Below are positions 9,932-18,745 of a stretch of DNA of 64,000 nt, piece after piece. Every line of letters begins with the position of its first letter. Position 1 is the stretch's first letter. A program made the position numbers and the translations under genes. The stretch spans positions 248,001 to 312,000 of the forward strand of contig JAJFKE010000011.1 of NCBI GenBank assembly GCA_021773355.1. Reading direction: 5' to 3'. A model generated the notes under the pieces. It ran no database searches. It was not told where the DNA came from and saw nothing but the letters and a program-made list of their open reading frames with translations. The DNA comes from Gammaproteobacteria bacterium (GTDB taxonomy: Bacteria; Pseudomonadota; Gammaproteobacteria; Pseudomonadales; Pseudohongiellaceae).

Positions 9932-10459
9932 GTGCCCGAATTTTTTACCAACATCGGACTTCTGCTAGACGGGAGTTTTTTGCAGGCAGGCGCTCTCTGG
10001 GCGCTGCGCACTATTCCAGGCTTTCCTCCTATAATTCAAACGGTGCATATCCTGGGTATAGCAATTGTCATGGGTAGCGTCGTGATGTTAGATCTTCGTA
10101 TTCTTGGCATGGCCGTACCTAGCCAAAAAATATCTGAAATGACAAGCCGCCTGATGCCCTGGCTCTGGTGGGCACTGGCATCAAATTTCGTGTCAGGTGC
10201 ATTTTTCCTGTTTGGTAGACCCAATCGCTATTTCAATAATCCGATATTTGGCTGGAAGCTCAGTTTCCTGATTCCTGCCATTGGGTTGACTCTGTTTTTC
10301 CACTTAATGAGCAGACAACAGGCGGGCTACTGGGAACTTAGTTCTAAACGTCTGTGGAGTGCCAGAGCGATTGCCTTGGTTTCTCTCGCGCTGTGGATTC
10401 TGGTTGCCATGGCTGGTCGCTGGATAGCCTACGTGGAATATATCTATTATCCCGCCTAG
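9932..10459 (+). CDS. DUF6644-type four-helix membrane protein
   Basis: This 175-residue protein of unknown function is mostly hydrophobic with about four transmembrane helices. It shows the family pattern: an HILGIAIVMGS helix, VMLDLRILG just after it, a PWLWWALASNFVSG helix, FGWKLSFL and a final AMAGRWIAY helix. The conserved His and Arg residues in or near the helices could bind haem or a quinone, but that is not demonstrated. Translation starts at GTG 9932 with an AAGG-type site about 10 bases upstream. It forms a short cluster with 10504-10953 and a second DUF6644 gene at 10978. Related proteins recur at 50 kb. Confidence 0.75.
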   Translation: MPEFFTNIGLLLDGSFLQAGALWALRTIPGFPPIIQTVHILGIAIVMGSVVMLDLRILGMAVPSQKISEMTSRLMPWLWWALASNFVSGAFFLFGRPNRYFNNPIFGWKLSFLIPAIGLTLFFHLMSRQQAGYWELSSKRLWSARAIALVSLALWILVAMAGRWIAYVEYIYYPA

Positions 10460-10503
10460 GCAGGCTATTGAAGCGTAAGGTCCGGTATCACAAAGAGTAG
10501 GTT

Positions 10504-10953
10504 ATGACAAAATTTAAGCTGGCAACTGTTCTTGTACTCATGACGTTTTCACCCTTGAGCATTGCTGGAATTTATACCGACAATCTTTCCGATTGCCTGC
10601 TGTCCTCGACTACGGAAGAAGACAAACTGCGCTTAGTTAAATGGATGTTTACGGCAATATCCCTACACCCTGCTGTAACGACATTGGCCGAAGTGTCGAA
10701 GCAGACTCGGGACGAAGCAAATAAAGGTATGGCCGAACTTCTGGTGGAGCTACTCACCGATCGTTGCGTCGATCAAACCAGAGAGGCAATTCAGAATGAA
10801 GGCAGCCTGGCCCTGCAAACCAGCTTCAGTGTATTGGGGCAGGTAGCGGCGACGAATTTATTTTCTGACCCCAACGTTGCAGCCGGGCTATCTAGTCTTG
10901 AACAATTCGTCAATATACAAGATTTGGACAGGCGTCTTGAGATTGGACAGTAA
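10504..10953 (+). CDS. Small secreted hypothetical protein
   Basis: The product is 149 residues with a clear Sec signal peptide (about 1-21, ending PLSIAG). The mature part is predicted mainly helical, with a conserved-looking start DCLLSSTTEEDKLRLVKW and two cysteines (one near the mature N-terminus, one in TDRCVDQ) that could form a disulfide in the periplasm. I do not recognise a named family. It is placed between two DUF6644 membrane-protein genes on the same strand with gaps of 44 and 24 bp, so a joint envelope role is plausible. Confidence 0.7.
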   Translation: MTKFKLATVLVLMTFSPLSIAGIYTDNLSDCLLSSTTEEDKLRLVKWMFTAISLHPAVTTLAEVSKQTRDEANKGMAELLVELLTDRCVDQTREAIQNEGSLALQTSFSVLGQVAATNLFSDPNVAAGLSSLEQFVNIQDLDRRLEIGQ

Positions 10954-10977
10954 TTTAATTATCCACGCTTGGTAAAC

Positions 10978-11478
10978 ATGCAGATGAACTTTCTTAACTC
11001 ACCAAAATGGATCGACGTAGAGAACTGGCCAATTTCCTGGGAGATCGGAGGCACCGCCTGGTTTCCATTTTTAGAATCGATTCACGTTATCGCTGCTGCT
11101 TTTGTTGTAGGATCAATCCTCACTGTCGATCTACGCCTACTGGGCATTGCTGCCACAAAATACCCGATCAGCACCTTGTCTAGAGAATTAGTTCCCTGGT
11201 CATGGGGAGCATTCGTTATTGCCACAATCACCGGTTTAGGCATGTTTATCACTAGAGCGGCTTCGCATGTAGTAAATCCCGCTTTTCAGTGGAAGATTTT
11301 CCTGCTTGCTCTCGCCGGAGTTAATATGGCCTATTTTCACTTCCGTGTTTACAAACATATAGCACAGTGGGACATGACCTCATCGACACCCACTCAGCTT
11401 AAAGTAATAGGCAGCCTGTCACTTTTCATCTGGTCCGGAGTCATGTTAGCCGGGCGATGGGTCGGGCATATAATTTAG
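10978..11478 (+). CDS. DUF6644-type four-helix membrane protein
   Basis: This is a second DUF6644-like protein, 166 residues if started at ATG 10978; TTG 10969 and ATG 10984 are alternatives and no strong ribosome-binding site decides between them. It shows the family marks ESIHVIAAAFVVGS, TVDLRLLGIA, LVPWSWGAFVIATITG, FQWKIFLLALAGVNMAYFH and a closing GRWVGH. Four transmembrane helices are visible. Function is unknown. It differs clearly in sequence from the copy at 9932, so this is an old duplication or two separate subfamilies rather than a recent tandem copy. Confidence 0.72.
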   Translation: MQMNFLNSPKWIDVENWPISWEIGGTAWFPFLESIHVIAAAFVVGSILTVDLRLLGIAATKYPISTLSRELVPWSWGAFVIATITGLGMFITRAASHVVNPAFQWKIFLLALAGVNMAYFHFRVYKHIAQWDMTSSTPTQLKVIGSLSLFIWSGVMLAGRWVGHII

Positions 11479-11544
11479 AAATAGTATCGATCAAGTCAAA
11501 TCAAGAGTGAAATTTGTAGAATTTTTGAAATTCAGAGACAACTC

Positions 11545-12627
11545 GTGAGTAGCACAGAAGACAATTCAGAATTAGATTTTGAGCGCATCAGCGTCTTGTA
11601 TGCAAATACTAATTTTGGCTATTTCGGTATAGCAGCAGGGGTGATCTTCCTCGGTTACATAATTGATCGAATGGCAACGATCGATGTTGCCTACCCCTGG
11701 ATGATAGCGGTAGCAGTTGCCTATATACCCAGAGTTGCCCTGTCCACACTGTTCACTAGAAAAGTTAAGAACCGGGAAATCACCCATCACAATGTTAAAC
11801 CCTGGGAAAATTACTTTGTACTGAATAGTATTATTCCCTTTCTCTGTTTTTCAAGCGCCGTTTTTATTCCCTATGGTGAGAATGAATTTATCGCCTTACT
11901 GTTTTACGCCGTAATCGTCATGTCATTGATTTCCGGTGGAATTCTTTCATACAGCACGTCTTTAGGTGCAATTTTACTTTTTATGAATGCGAGCATGTTG
12001 CCATTAGTTGCTAAAGCATTTTGGATACAAGAGTCCTTGTTCAACGCATTAGGCTTAGTCTTTGTCATTGCTTATATCTTATTGTCTGGATTGATCCACA
12101 GGCAGAATAAGCTACTGGTGCAAAACATTGCTTTAAAGATTGAGAACGGACACCAATCTTTGACTGACCCCTTAACTAAATTGGGGAACCGACGGAGGTT
12201 ATATTTATTAATTGAAAATCTGGTGCCATCATCCTTAAGAAGAAAAGACCCTTTCAGTATCATCTTGCTGGATATCGATCATTTCAAACAGTTTAATGAC
12301 AAATTTGGCCATGGCGCCGGAGATGAATTGCTCGTAACAATCTCAAATATACTGGTCGAGTGTTCGCGAGATCAAGACTTGGTCGTACGTTATGGCGGCG
12401 AAGAATTCCTGCTAGTTTTACCATCCACAAGTTTGGAGGATGCAAAAATACTGGTAGAAAGGATGCGTAGCTCGATAAACGAAAAAACCAACACCACTTT
12501 TAGCGCCGGTCTGGCGATGCACACTGGTCAAATGAACTTCGATCAGTTAATTGAAATAGCAGATAAATGCCTTTATGAGGCCAAGGCCAGCGGCAGAAAT
12601 CGCTATGTTATGGCTGATACCGACTAG
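11545..12627 (+). CDS. Membrane-anchored diguanylate cyclase (GGDEF)
   Basis: The 360-residue protein has about six hydrophobic helices in residues 20-190, followed by a cytoplasmic GGDEF domain. The active-site loop reads RYGGEEFLLV (about residues 281-290), and the upstream RDQD matches the RxxD inhibitory site for c-di-GMP feedback, so an active, product-regulated cyclase is expected. The metal-binding LLDIDHFKQFND motif and DPLTKLGNRR are intact. There is no EAL domain. The start is GTG 11545. It makes the second messenger c-di-GMP, likely in response to a membrane or ligand signal sensed by the helical part. It stands alone, 66 bp after the DUF6644 gene. Confidence 0.93.
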   Translation: MSSTEDNSELDFERISVLYANTNFGYFGIAAGVIFLGYIIDRMATIDVAYPWMIAVAVAYIPRVALSTLFTRKVKNREITHHNVKPWENYFVLNSIIPFLCFSSAVFIPYGENEFIALLFYAVIVMSLISGGILSYSTSLGAILLFMNASMLPLVAKAFWIQESLFNALGLVFVIAYILLSGLIHRQNKLLVQNIALKIENGHQSLTDPLTKLGNRRRLYLLIENLVPSSLRRKDPFSIILLDIDHFKQFNDKFGHGAGDELLVTISNILVECSRDQDLVVRYGGEEFLLVLPSTSLEDAKILVERMRSSINEKTNTTFSAGLAMHTGQMNFDQLIEIADKCLYEAKASGRNRYVMADTD

Positions 12628-12845
12628 CGCCAGCACTATTCAAAAATGCCTCAAGCCCTCTCATTCAATTTAGACTGACCCTATAAGAGCCGCTCCTGAT
12701 CCCTGCTAATTCGGTCGCACTCCAGGCTTATCCGAGATAGAATTCGACTCCTGAAAACACAAAACTCACAGTGACCTGCCGATCAAACCAGGCACTGTTT
12801 ATACTAAACCCAAGGTCTGGTTTGAAATTACTGAGGATTAGATAA

Positions 12846-15005
12846 ATGAACATTAACACTTTTCCTGATTTGCGCTTCATCACACGATTGTTGAGCGTTG
12901 CGGCCTGCTTCGCGATCATTACCGCTTGTAGCGATTCCAACGAAAGTACCGAAAGTACCGAGCAGTCCACGTTTCAATCTGCTCCAGTTGAATCTATCGA
13001 CCAGACGGGGTCATCGCTTGCCAACGCTAGCGTGCCAACAGAAAATGCTTTTGTCTTCGAAGCTGACCGCTTTGCTGATATACGAATGCTACGCTATGAA
13101 GTGCCTGGTTTTGATGACCTTACCGACAAGCAGAAAGAACTACTCTACTATTTATCGCAAGCTGCACTTTCCGGCCGCGACATCATGTATGACCAAAACT
13201 ACAAACACAATCTTCGAGTTCGACGCAGTATTGAAGAAATCTTAAAGCACTACAATGGGGATAGAAACTCCGACAGCTTTAGCAATTTCCTGACCTACGC
13301 CAAGCAAATTTGGTTTGCCAACGGCATTCATCACCACTATTCCAGTGCGAAATTTACCCCATTGTTTGATCAGGAATATTTTAACGAACTGGTGATGGCC
13401 TCGGCAGCTGTCGCTAACTTCCCATTACGTGATGGGCAAACAGTGTCAGAACTGGTGGCGGAATTAACACCAATCTTATTCAATCCAGAAATCGATGCGA
13501 AGAAAGTCAACACAGCAGACGGCGTGGATAAAGTAGTGACATCTGCTGTGAATTTTTATGAGGGGGTCACAGAACAGGAAGTTGTAGATTTCTATGCGGC
13601 AAAGTCTGATCCCAATGACCCAATACCCGTATCTCATGGCCTCAACTCTAAGCTTACAAAAATCGATGGAAAGATTGTGGAGCAAGTGTGGCGAGTGGGC
13701 GGCATGTATAGCTCAGCCCTGGAACAAGTTGTGTATTGGTTGGAAAGAGCCATAAGTGTTGCCGAAAACGAAAAGCAGCAAACCGCGCTAGAGCTGTTGG
13801 TGAAATATTATCGTAGCGGCGATCTCGTCGACTTCGATGCCTACAATATAGCCTGGGTTAATGATATCGAATCAACTATCGATGTGATAAATGGATTTAT
13901 CGAGGTTTACAATGACCCACTAGGCTATAGGGGTTCCTTTGAGTCCGTGGTAGCTTTTAGGGATGCCGAAGCCACTCAGAGAATTTCTGCAATTGGCGAA
14001 CGTGCGCAATGGTTCGAAGATAATTCACCAATTCAAGGCGATCATAAGAAGGCAGATGTCACAGGAATTGACGGTAAAGCAATCACAGTCGTAATGGAAT
14101 CCGGCGACTCTTCCCCTGCTACACCCATTGGTATTAATCTACCCAACTCCAGCTGGATTAGAGCAGAACACGGCTCCAAGTCAGTGAGTCTGTCCAATAT
14201 AGTAGGAGCCTACAACGCCTCTCCCAGCAAGGCACTTGAAGAATTTGCCTTCTCACAAGAAGAGATTACTCGTAGTCGCACACACTCAAAGCAAGCTGGG
14301 GATCTTCACACCGATATGCACGAGGTCATCGGCCATGCCTCCGGCCAAATTAATCCCGGTGTTGGGACTACTCGGGAAACGCTGCGCCAATACGCCAGCA
14401 CACTAGAAGAAGGCAGGGCCGACCTGGTTGCCTTGTATTACATTTTAGACCCTATGCTTATCGAAATAGGTGTTATGGATAGCCTGGATGTGGGCAAGTC
14501 AGAATATGATTCCTATATTCGTGGCGGAGCCATGCTGCAACTGTATAGACTGCAGCCAGGCGAATTGGTCGAGGAAGCACATATGCGTAATCGCCAATTA
14601 GTAGCGCTATGGTCCTATGAGCAAGGGCTAGAAGAAAACGTGATAGAACGTGTGCTACGTGACGGCAAGACTTACTTTGTGATTAACGACTATGAGAAGT
14701 TGCGCGTAATCTTCGGCAGACTGCTACGGGAAATACAGCGAATAAAATCAGAGGGTGATTTCGAAGCCGCGCGAAATCTGGTGGAAAATTATGGTACTCA
14801 GGTCGACCAGGAATTGCACGCCGAAGTCCTGCAGCGTTATGCTTCTCTGGATGTTGCACCCTACTCGGGATTTATCAATCCGCACATCGTTGCCACAGAG
14901 CAAGATGGTGTAGTAAGCGATGTGCGGATCGAGTATCCGGATGACTTCATGCAACAAATGCTTGATTACGCAGAACACTATTCTTTCTTACCTACGGACA
15001 ATTAG
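12846..15005 (+). CDS. Dipeptidyl-peptidase III-like (M49) zinc peptidase, predicted lipoprotein
   Basis: The 719-residue product belongs to the M49 family, zinc exopeptidases that release dipeptides from peptide N-termini. Both family signatures are visible: HEVIGH at residues 492-497 (the HExxGH zinc motif) and EEGRAD at 521-526 (third zinc ligand). The N-terminus is a lipoprotein signal with lipobox ITAC and Cys28, followed by a Ser/Thr/Glu-rich linker containing a small repeat (EST EST). The enzyme is thus predicted to be anchored in the envelope, not cytosolic as in eukaryotes. The start ATG 12846 has a GAGG site upstream. It is monocistronic, flanked by non-coding stretches of 218 and 258 bp. 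Confidence 0.9.
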   Translation: MNINTFPDLRFITRLLSVAACFAIITACSDSNESTESTEQSTFQSAPVESIDQTGSSLANASVPTENAFVFEADRFADIRMLRYEVPGFDDLTDKQKELLYYLSQAALSGRDIMYDQNYKHNLRVRRSIEEILKHYNGDRNSDSFSNFLTYAKQIWFANGIHHHYSSAKFTPLFDQEYFNELVMASAAVANFPLRDGQTVSELVAELTPILFNPEIDAKKVNTADGVDKVVTSAVNFYEGVTEQEVVDFYAAKSDPNDPIPVSHGLNSKLTKIDGKIVEQVWRVGGMYSSALEQVVYWLERAISVAENEKQQTALELLVKYYRSGDLVDFDAYNIAWVNDIESTIDVINGFIEVYNDPLGYRGSFESVVAFRDAEATQRISAIGERAQWFEDNSPIQGDHKKADVTGIDGKAITVVMESGDSSPATPIGINLPNSSWIRAEHGSKSVSLSNIVGAYNASPSKALEEFAFSQEEITRSRTHSKQAGDLHTDMHEVIGHASGQINPGVGTTRETLRQYASTLEEGRADLVALYYILDPMLIEIGVMDSLDVGKSEYDSYIRGGAMLQLYRLQPGELVEEAHMRNRQLVALWSYEQGLEENVIERVLRDGKTYFVINDYEKLRVIFGRLLREIQRIKSEGDFEAARNLVENYGTQVDQELHAEVLQRYASLDVAPYSGFINPHIVATEQDGVVSDVRIEYPDDFMQQMLDYAEHYSFLPTDN

Positions 15006-15069
15006 TGACAGGCAAGAGCATAGAGCTTCAACAAACTCGAGAACGCAATGCTGTGAGCAGTAATAGCTC

Positions 15070-15137
15070 AGTGGCTTATGGACGCATGGGGAAGCGGTTG
15101 TAATGCCCCCAACCCACGCTAAATTAGCAAAGCCACT
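15070..15137. repeat. 8-bp inverted repeat with nested G/C pairing in non-coding DNA
   Basis: AGTGGCTT (15070-15077) and AAGCCACT (15130-15137) are perfect inverted copies. Inside lie TGGGG and CCCCA tracts that can pair as well. A further CCCAAC/GTTGGG pair overlaps the region. It could be the transcript end of the M49 gene or a small structured RNA; there is no clean T-run. Evidence is limited to base pairing. Confidence 0.35.
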
Positions 15138-15188
15138 TGTGTTGGGATTTAAAAATCGTTAGGCAAATTAAATAGGAATTTTCAGTAA

Positions 15189-15212
15189 CGAATTAATAAA
15201 CGAATTAATAAA
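15189..15212. repeat. Tandem 12-bp direct repeat
   Basis: The unit CGAATTAATAAA occurs twice back to back, about 50 bp upstream of the start codon at 15264. It lies in AT-rich DNA where the promoter of the downstream gene should be. It may be a binding site or simple slippage; nothing decides. Confidence 0.6.
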
Positions 15213-15263
15213 CATTCACCTTAACGTTTAATAAAAGACTATGGATAAATCAAGAGTAACAAT

Positions 15264-15902
15264 ATGAACTTGGAGAAGCTTAAGCGTGCTGAAGAGTTTT
15301 TCATGACACGGTACCCCAATGGTTTCTCACATCCCGATATGCTGGCTATTGGCAAGAAACACAAGATGGATAGAATGATCTCACTTAGTCAGGAATGTTT
15401 CGCCAAGAAGAATTTCAGGGATACTGCCGACATAATCGAGAGCATGATTAAAATAGTTTCACGCTCTTCAATGGTGTCTGTATTCGAAAAACCGAAATTT
15501 AGAGATTTTGCAAATAGCTTGGAACCTAAGCACAAAAACGCAATAACCAGTGGTCTAAAAGAGCAACTTCATGGAGATGAGCAGAAAGGCTTCGAGAAAA
15601 TTTTGGAAATAATGAAAATAGGCAAGATGGCGAAGTGGTCCCTCATCAGTATTTGCCCGGTTTACTTTCGCCCGCAGGATGAAGTCTTTGTAAAACCCAC
15701 TACAGCGAAGAATGCCATCATTCACTTCGAATTGACGGGCTTGATTTACAAACCACAACCGTCTTGGGAATTTTACAAGGATTTTCGTTGCATCATAAAT
15801 GACATGAAAACGAAGGTTGACCCCTTACTGTCTCCCAATAATGCAGCCTTTACCGGATTCCTCATGATGAGCATGGCTGCATTAGAAAGCAGTGAATACT
15901 GA
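15264..15902 (+). CDS. Conserved-looking hypothetical protein, probably cytoplasmic
   Basis: This 212-residue protein has no signal peptide or transmembrane helix. It is rich in Lys, Met and Phe and predicted mostly helical, with a few cysteines and a central WSLISICPVYFRP segment. I do not recognise the family. The ATG at 15264 is the first start of a frame with good coding character. It is followed after 27 bp by the DUF1272 gene and then the RRM gene on the same strand, suggesting a small operon, possibly linked to nucleic-acid or stress functions by neighbourhood only. Confidence 0.65.
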   Translation: MNLEKLKRAEEFFMTRYPNGFSHPDMLAIGKKHKMDRMISLSQECFAKKNFRDTADIIESMIKIVSRSSMVSVFEKPKFRDFANSLEPKHKNAITSGLKEQLHGDEQKGFEKILEIMKIGKMAKWSLISICPVYFRPQDEVFVKPTTAKNAIIHFELTGLIYKPQPSWEFYKDFRCIINDMKTKVDPLLSPNNAAFTGFLMMSMAALESSEY

Positions 15903-15929
15903 ACACCAGAAACCCTTGAGGACTGAACC

Positions 15930-16238
15930 ATGCTAGAGCTACGTCCAAATTGTGAATATTGCGATAAGGACCTGCCTCCTAATTCTACAGAAGCAAATAT
16001 CTGTTCCTACGAATGCACCTTCTGTTCCAATTGCGTGAAGAATATTCTTTTCAATGTTTGCCCCAATTGCGGGGGCGGTTTCGCAAAACGACCAATTCGC
16101 CCATATTCGGAAAGAAGGCCCGGCATAAGTCTCAGTTATCAAACAGCATCAGAGAAGCGAATTCACAGGAAATACTCCGACGAAGAAATCGCTGAGTTTT
16201 CCGGAGCCACTAAGTCTGTGCGGCCCGAACTTCGTTAA
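15930..16238 (+). CDS. DUF1272 small cysteine-rich zinc-binding protein
   Basis: The product is 102 residues, with a DUF1272 domain in residues 1-60. It begins MLELRPNCEYCDKDLPPNS and carries further cysteine pairs in CSYECTFCSNC and CPNCGGGF, eight or more cysteines in total, arranged as a RING-like/treble-clef double zinc site. The extended basic C-terminus (residues 60-102) is unusual in length. The function of DUF1272 proteins is unknown; zinc binding is inferred from cysteine spacing. It sits between a hypothetical gene and an RNA-binding protein gene. Confidence 0.9.
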   Translation: MLELRPNCEYCDKDLPPNSTEANICSYECTFCSNCVKNILFNVCPNCGGGFAKRPIRPYSERRPGISLSYQTASEKRIHRKYSDEEIAEFSGATKSVRPELR

Positions 16239-16313
16239 TGCCAATTCTAAACAGCGCTGATTGATTCTTACGCAGACAGCTAATGCAGCAGTGTGATATG
16301 GTGCGCCCTGCCT

Positions 16314-16577
16314 ATGAAATTGTTGATACGAAACCTCGCGCGCAACACTGCTGAGTCTGAGCTGCAAACTTTGTTTGAAGCTCACGGCAGCGTTCAATCC
16401 TGCAGTGTGGTATTGGATCAAAAATCCGGTGTATCAAAAGGTTTTGCTTTTGTAGAAATGCCAAAACCCGGTGAAGCGAAAGCCGCAATGAAGAATTTAA
16501 ACGGTAAAGAGATTGACGGAAACCGGATTCGGGTAAAGAAAGCAGAAAAGACGCCTGTGGATAAGGATAGTAAATAG
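16314..16577 (+). CDS. Small RNA-binding protein with a single RRM
   Basis: This 87-residue protein is almost entirely one RRM fold. RNP2 is KLLIRNLAR at residues 2-10 and RNP1 is KGFAFVEM in the middle, both with the aromatic residues that stack on RNA bases. The tail is short and basic. Such small RRM proteins in bacteria are often induced by cold and act as RNA chaperones; this is family knowledge, not shown here. The ATG at 16314 is chosen because the RRM starts at once; the GTG at 16293 would add seven residues without family support. Confidence 0.92.
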   Translation: MKLLIRNLARNTAESELQTLFEAHGSVQSCSVVLDQKSGVSKGFAFVEMPKPGEAKAAMKNLNGKEIDGNRIRVKKAEKTPVDKDSK

Positions 16578-16592
16578 TGAGCGATGCTCGCC

Positions 16593-17408
16593 CTAGTCGG
16601 ATAATAGCCTACTAAGCTCAGCCCCACTCGCTCTAGCTCCCAACCAGTCGAATGACCCCTGTTTCAGTATTTCGTTTCCAGCTTTAATCACCGGGTCGAT
16701 CGCCGCAAAATTTAAAGACCCACCAAGACTTATTCGATTGGCTCCAGACTCATTAAAATCGGCGACTTTCGCTTGCGGGATAAACGAAGCCAAAACATTG
16801 AACGGCTTACGCAGTGAACTTGTAACCTGCTTCAATTGATCAAGAGTTTTGATACCAGGCGCATAAAGTACGTCTGCCCCTGCTGCCTCGAATGCCTGCA
16901 AGCGCTTGATAGTATCTTCAAGATCATCGCTACCGCGTAACAGATTCTCTGCTCTGGCAGTTAATTGCAGCGGTATTCCCAATTCGGCGATAGTTTCCAC
17001 CGCCGTTTGTACGCGATCTAAGGCCTTCGAGAATTCATAAAGTTTATGCTGATCGCGACTATAGTCTTCAATAGAAAACCCAGCTACACCGGTCTCAGCT
17101 AATCGCTTTATATTTTCAACAATGCCAGCAAATTCTTCCGCGTATCCGTTTTCGAAATCGGCACTAATTGGAATTTCAGTAGCATTCGATAGCATGCTGC
17201 AATGCAGCAATTTTTCATTGATGCTCACTTCTCCGTCCGCCCTTCCTAAGGTGTAGGCAAACCCGGAACTGGTGGTGGCAAGTGCTTTAAAGCCAAGCCC
17301 CTGCAATAACTTTGCGGAGCCTACATCCCAGGGATTAGGAATCACCCATGCTGAATCTGAACGGTGTAAAGCGGCAAGAGATTCACATTTCTGAACTTGA
17401 GTAAGCAC
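16593..17408 (-). CDS. Isocitrate lyase/phosphoenolpyruvate mutase-family enzyme
   Basis: The 271-residue protein belongs to the PEP mutase/isocitrate lyase superfamily of TIM-barrel enzymes that act on C-C or P-C bonds next to carboxylates. Visible marks are LATTSSGFAYTLG near the N-terminus, the metal-site strand SADFENGYAE and GVAGFSIEDYSRD. The isocitrate lyase KKCGH loop is not present, so it is not a true isocitrate lyase; a lyase or oxaloacetate-decarboxylase-like role is possible. GTG 17408 is the start, supported by AGGGAGG just upstream. It lies 29 bp behind the PiT gene and may be co-transcribed, but the functional link is unclear. Confidence 0.85.
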   Translation of the reverse strand: MLTQVQKCESLAALHRSDSAWVIPNPWDVGSAKLLQGLGFKALATTSSGFAYTLGRADGEVSINEKLLHCSMLSNATEIPISADFENGYAEEFAGIVENIKRLAETGVAGFSIEDYSRDQHKLYEFSKALDRVQTAVETIAELGIPLQLTARAENLLRGSDDLEDTIKRLQAFEAAGADVLYAPGIKTLDQLKQVTSSLRKPFNVLASFIPQAKVADFNESGANRISLGGSLNFAAIDPVIKAGNEILKQGSFDWLGARASGAELSRLLSD

Positions 17409-17437
17409 ACAGCCTCCCTTTCTGGAACCGATAGTAC

Positions 17438-18712
17438 TTAGGAAAATATTGACTTAAACAAGAAGAAGAAAATTATCGAAATTCCAGCGCCAACAGGCAA
17501 AGTCACTACCCAAGAAAGAAATATCCTGCCCACTACATTGAGGTTCAAAGCACCGATGCCTCTAGCGAGGCCTACACCTAACACTGCTCCTACAAGGGTA
17601 TGTGTCGTGGATACCGGAATACCTGTGCCGGATGCTACCACCACAGTGGTTGCTGCAGCGAGCTCTGCCGCAAAGCCACGACTAGGCGTGAGCTCCGTAA
17701 TGTTTCTACCAATAGTTGCTATCACCTTGTAACCCCACATGGCCAAACCAGTGACGATACCCCCGCCGCCTAATAGAAGAATCCAAAACGGCAATCCGGA
17801 CTGCGCCGCGAACTGACCTCCACTTCGGACCACACCATTAACAGCAGCCAATGGACCTATAGCGTTCGCTACATCATTGGAGCCATGTGCGAAGGCCATG
17901 GAACAGGCCGTAAAGATCATCAACACACCAAACACTTTTTCAACGCTGCTGAAATGAAAATCTTCATTCTCACTGGGGATTTCTTTGATGCTCCGTAAAA
18001 GGAATATTCCAAGTACCATGGCGAACAGCCCCACCCCTGACGCAATAGCTAAAGATTGGCCAAAACTAAAACTCAAACCCACATAACGCAACCCTTTCAC
18101 CAAGGTGACCATCGCTATAATAAATCCAACCATGAAGATATATAACGGCACATACTTTTTCGCATTGTTAAAGGGGTCACTAGTGTCCAGTACTAGCTTT
18201 TGCACACTGCGAAATATAAAGAAGGCGATAATTCCTGAGCACATAGGAGAGACGACCCAGCTAGCCACTATTGACCAGACCTTGCTCCACACTACAGCGT
18301 CGGTTGATATGCCGACGACCGCAAAACCCACGATTGCACCGATGATCGAGTGCGTCGTTGAAACAGGCCATCCGTTGTGCGAAGCAATCAGCAACCACGT
18401 CCCTGCAGCTAACAGAGAGGACAACATCCCGTAAACAAGAAGTTCAGGGGAATCGGCGAACCCTGCTTTTTCTATGTCAATTATGCCGCTGCGTATAGTT
18501 GATGTTACCTCACCACCGGCGAAATAGGCGCCGGCAAATTCGAACACCATAGCGATCAGGATCGCCTGCTTTATGGTGATCGCTCCTGCACCAACGGAAG
18601 TGCCCATGGCATTGGCTACATCATTCGCGCCCACACCCCAGGCCATAAAGAAGCCGAAGACACAGGCCATGACCAGGAAGATAGTACCGTATTGAGTGAT
18701 AATGTCAGACAT
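17438..18712 (-). CDS. PiT-family inorganic phosphate transporter
   Basis: The product is 424 residues with about ten transmembrane helices and the two diagnostic inverted-repeat motifs, GANDVANAMGTS near the N-terminus and GSNDVANAIGPL in the second half, plus PVSTTH twice. PiT proteins import metal-phosphate with H+ (some with Na+). It lies 33 bp downstream of a DUF47 gene, the classic pairing for low-affinity phosphate uptake, where the DUF47 protein resembles PhoU and is thought to control the transporter. No clear Pho box was seen upstream of the operon. Confidence 0.95.
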   Translation of the reverse strand: MSDIITQYGTIFLVMACVFGFFMAWGVGANDVANAMGTSVGAGAITIKQAILIAMVFEFAGAYFAGGEVTSTIRSGIIDIEKAGFADSPELLVYGMLSSLLAAGTWLLIASHNGWPVSTTHSIIGAIVGFAVVGISTDAVVWSKVWSIVASWVVSPMCSGIIAFFIFRSVQKLVLDTSDPFNNAKKYVPLYIFMVGFIIAMVTLVKGLRYVGLSFSFGQSLAIASGVGLFAMVLGIFLLRSIKEIPSENEDFHFSSVEKVFGVLMIFTACSMAFAHGSNDVANAIGPLAAVNGVVRSGGQFAAQSGLPFWILLLGGGGIVTGLAMWGYKVIATIGRNITELTPSRGFAAELAAATTVVVASGTGIPVSTTHTLVGAVLGVGLARGIGALNLNVVGRIFLSWVVTLPVGAGISIIFFFLFKSIFS

Positions 18713-18745
18713 GAGTTACCCAGCTTCCGCGTTTTATTATTTTTA

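Noticed and set aside
15051-15125. tRNA-like stretch with TAGCTCAGTGG
   Set aside because: The D-arm stem does not close and there is no T-arm or acceptor stem.
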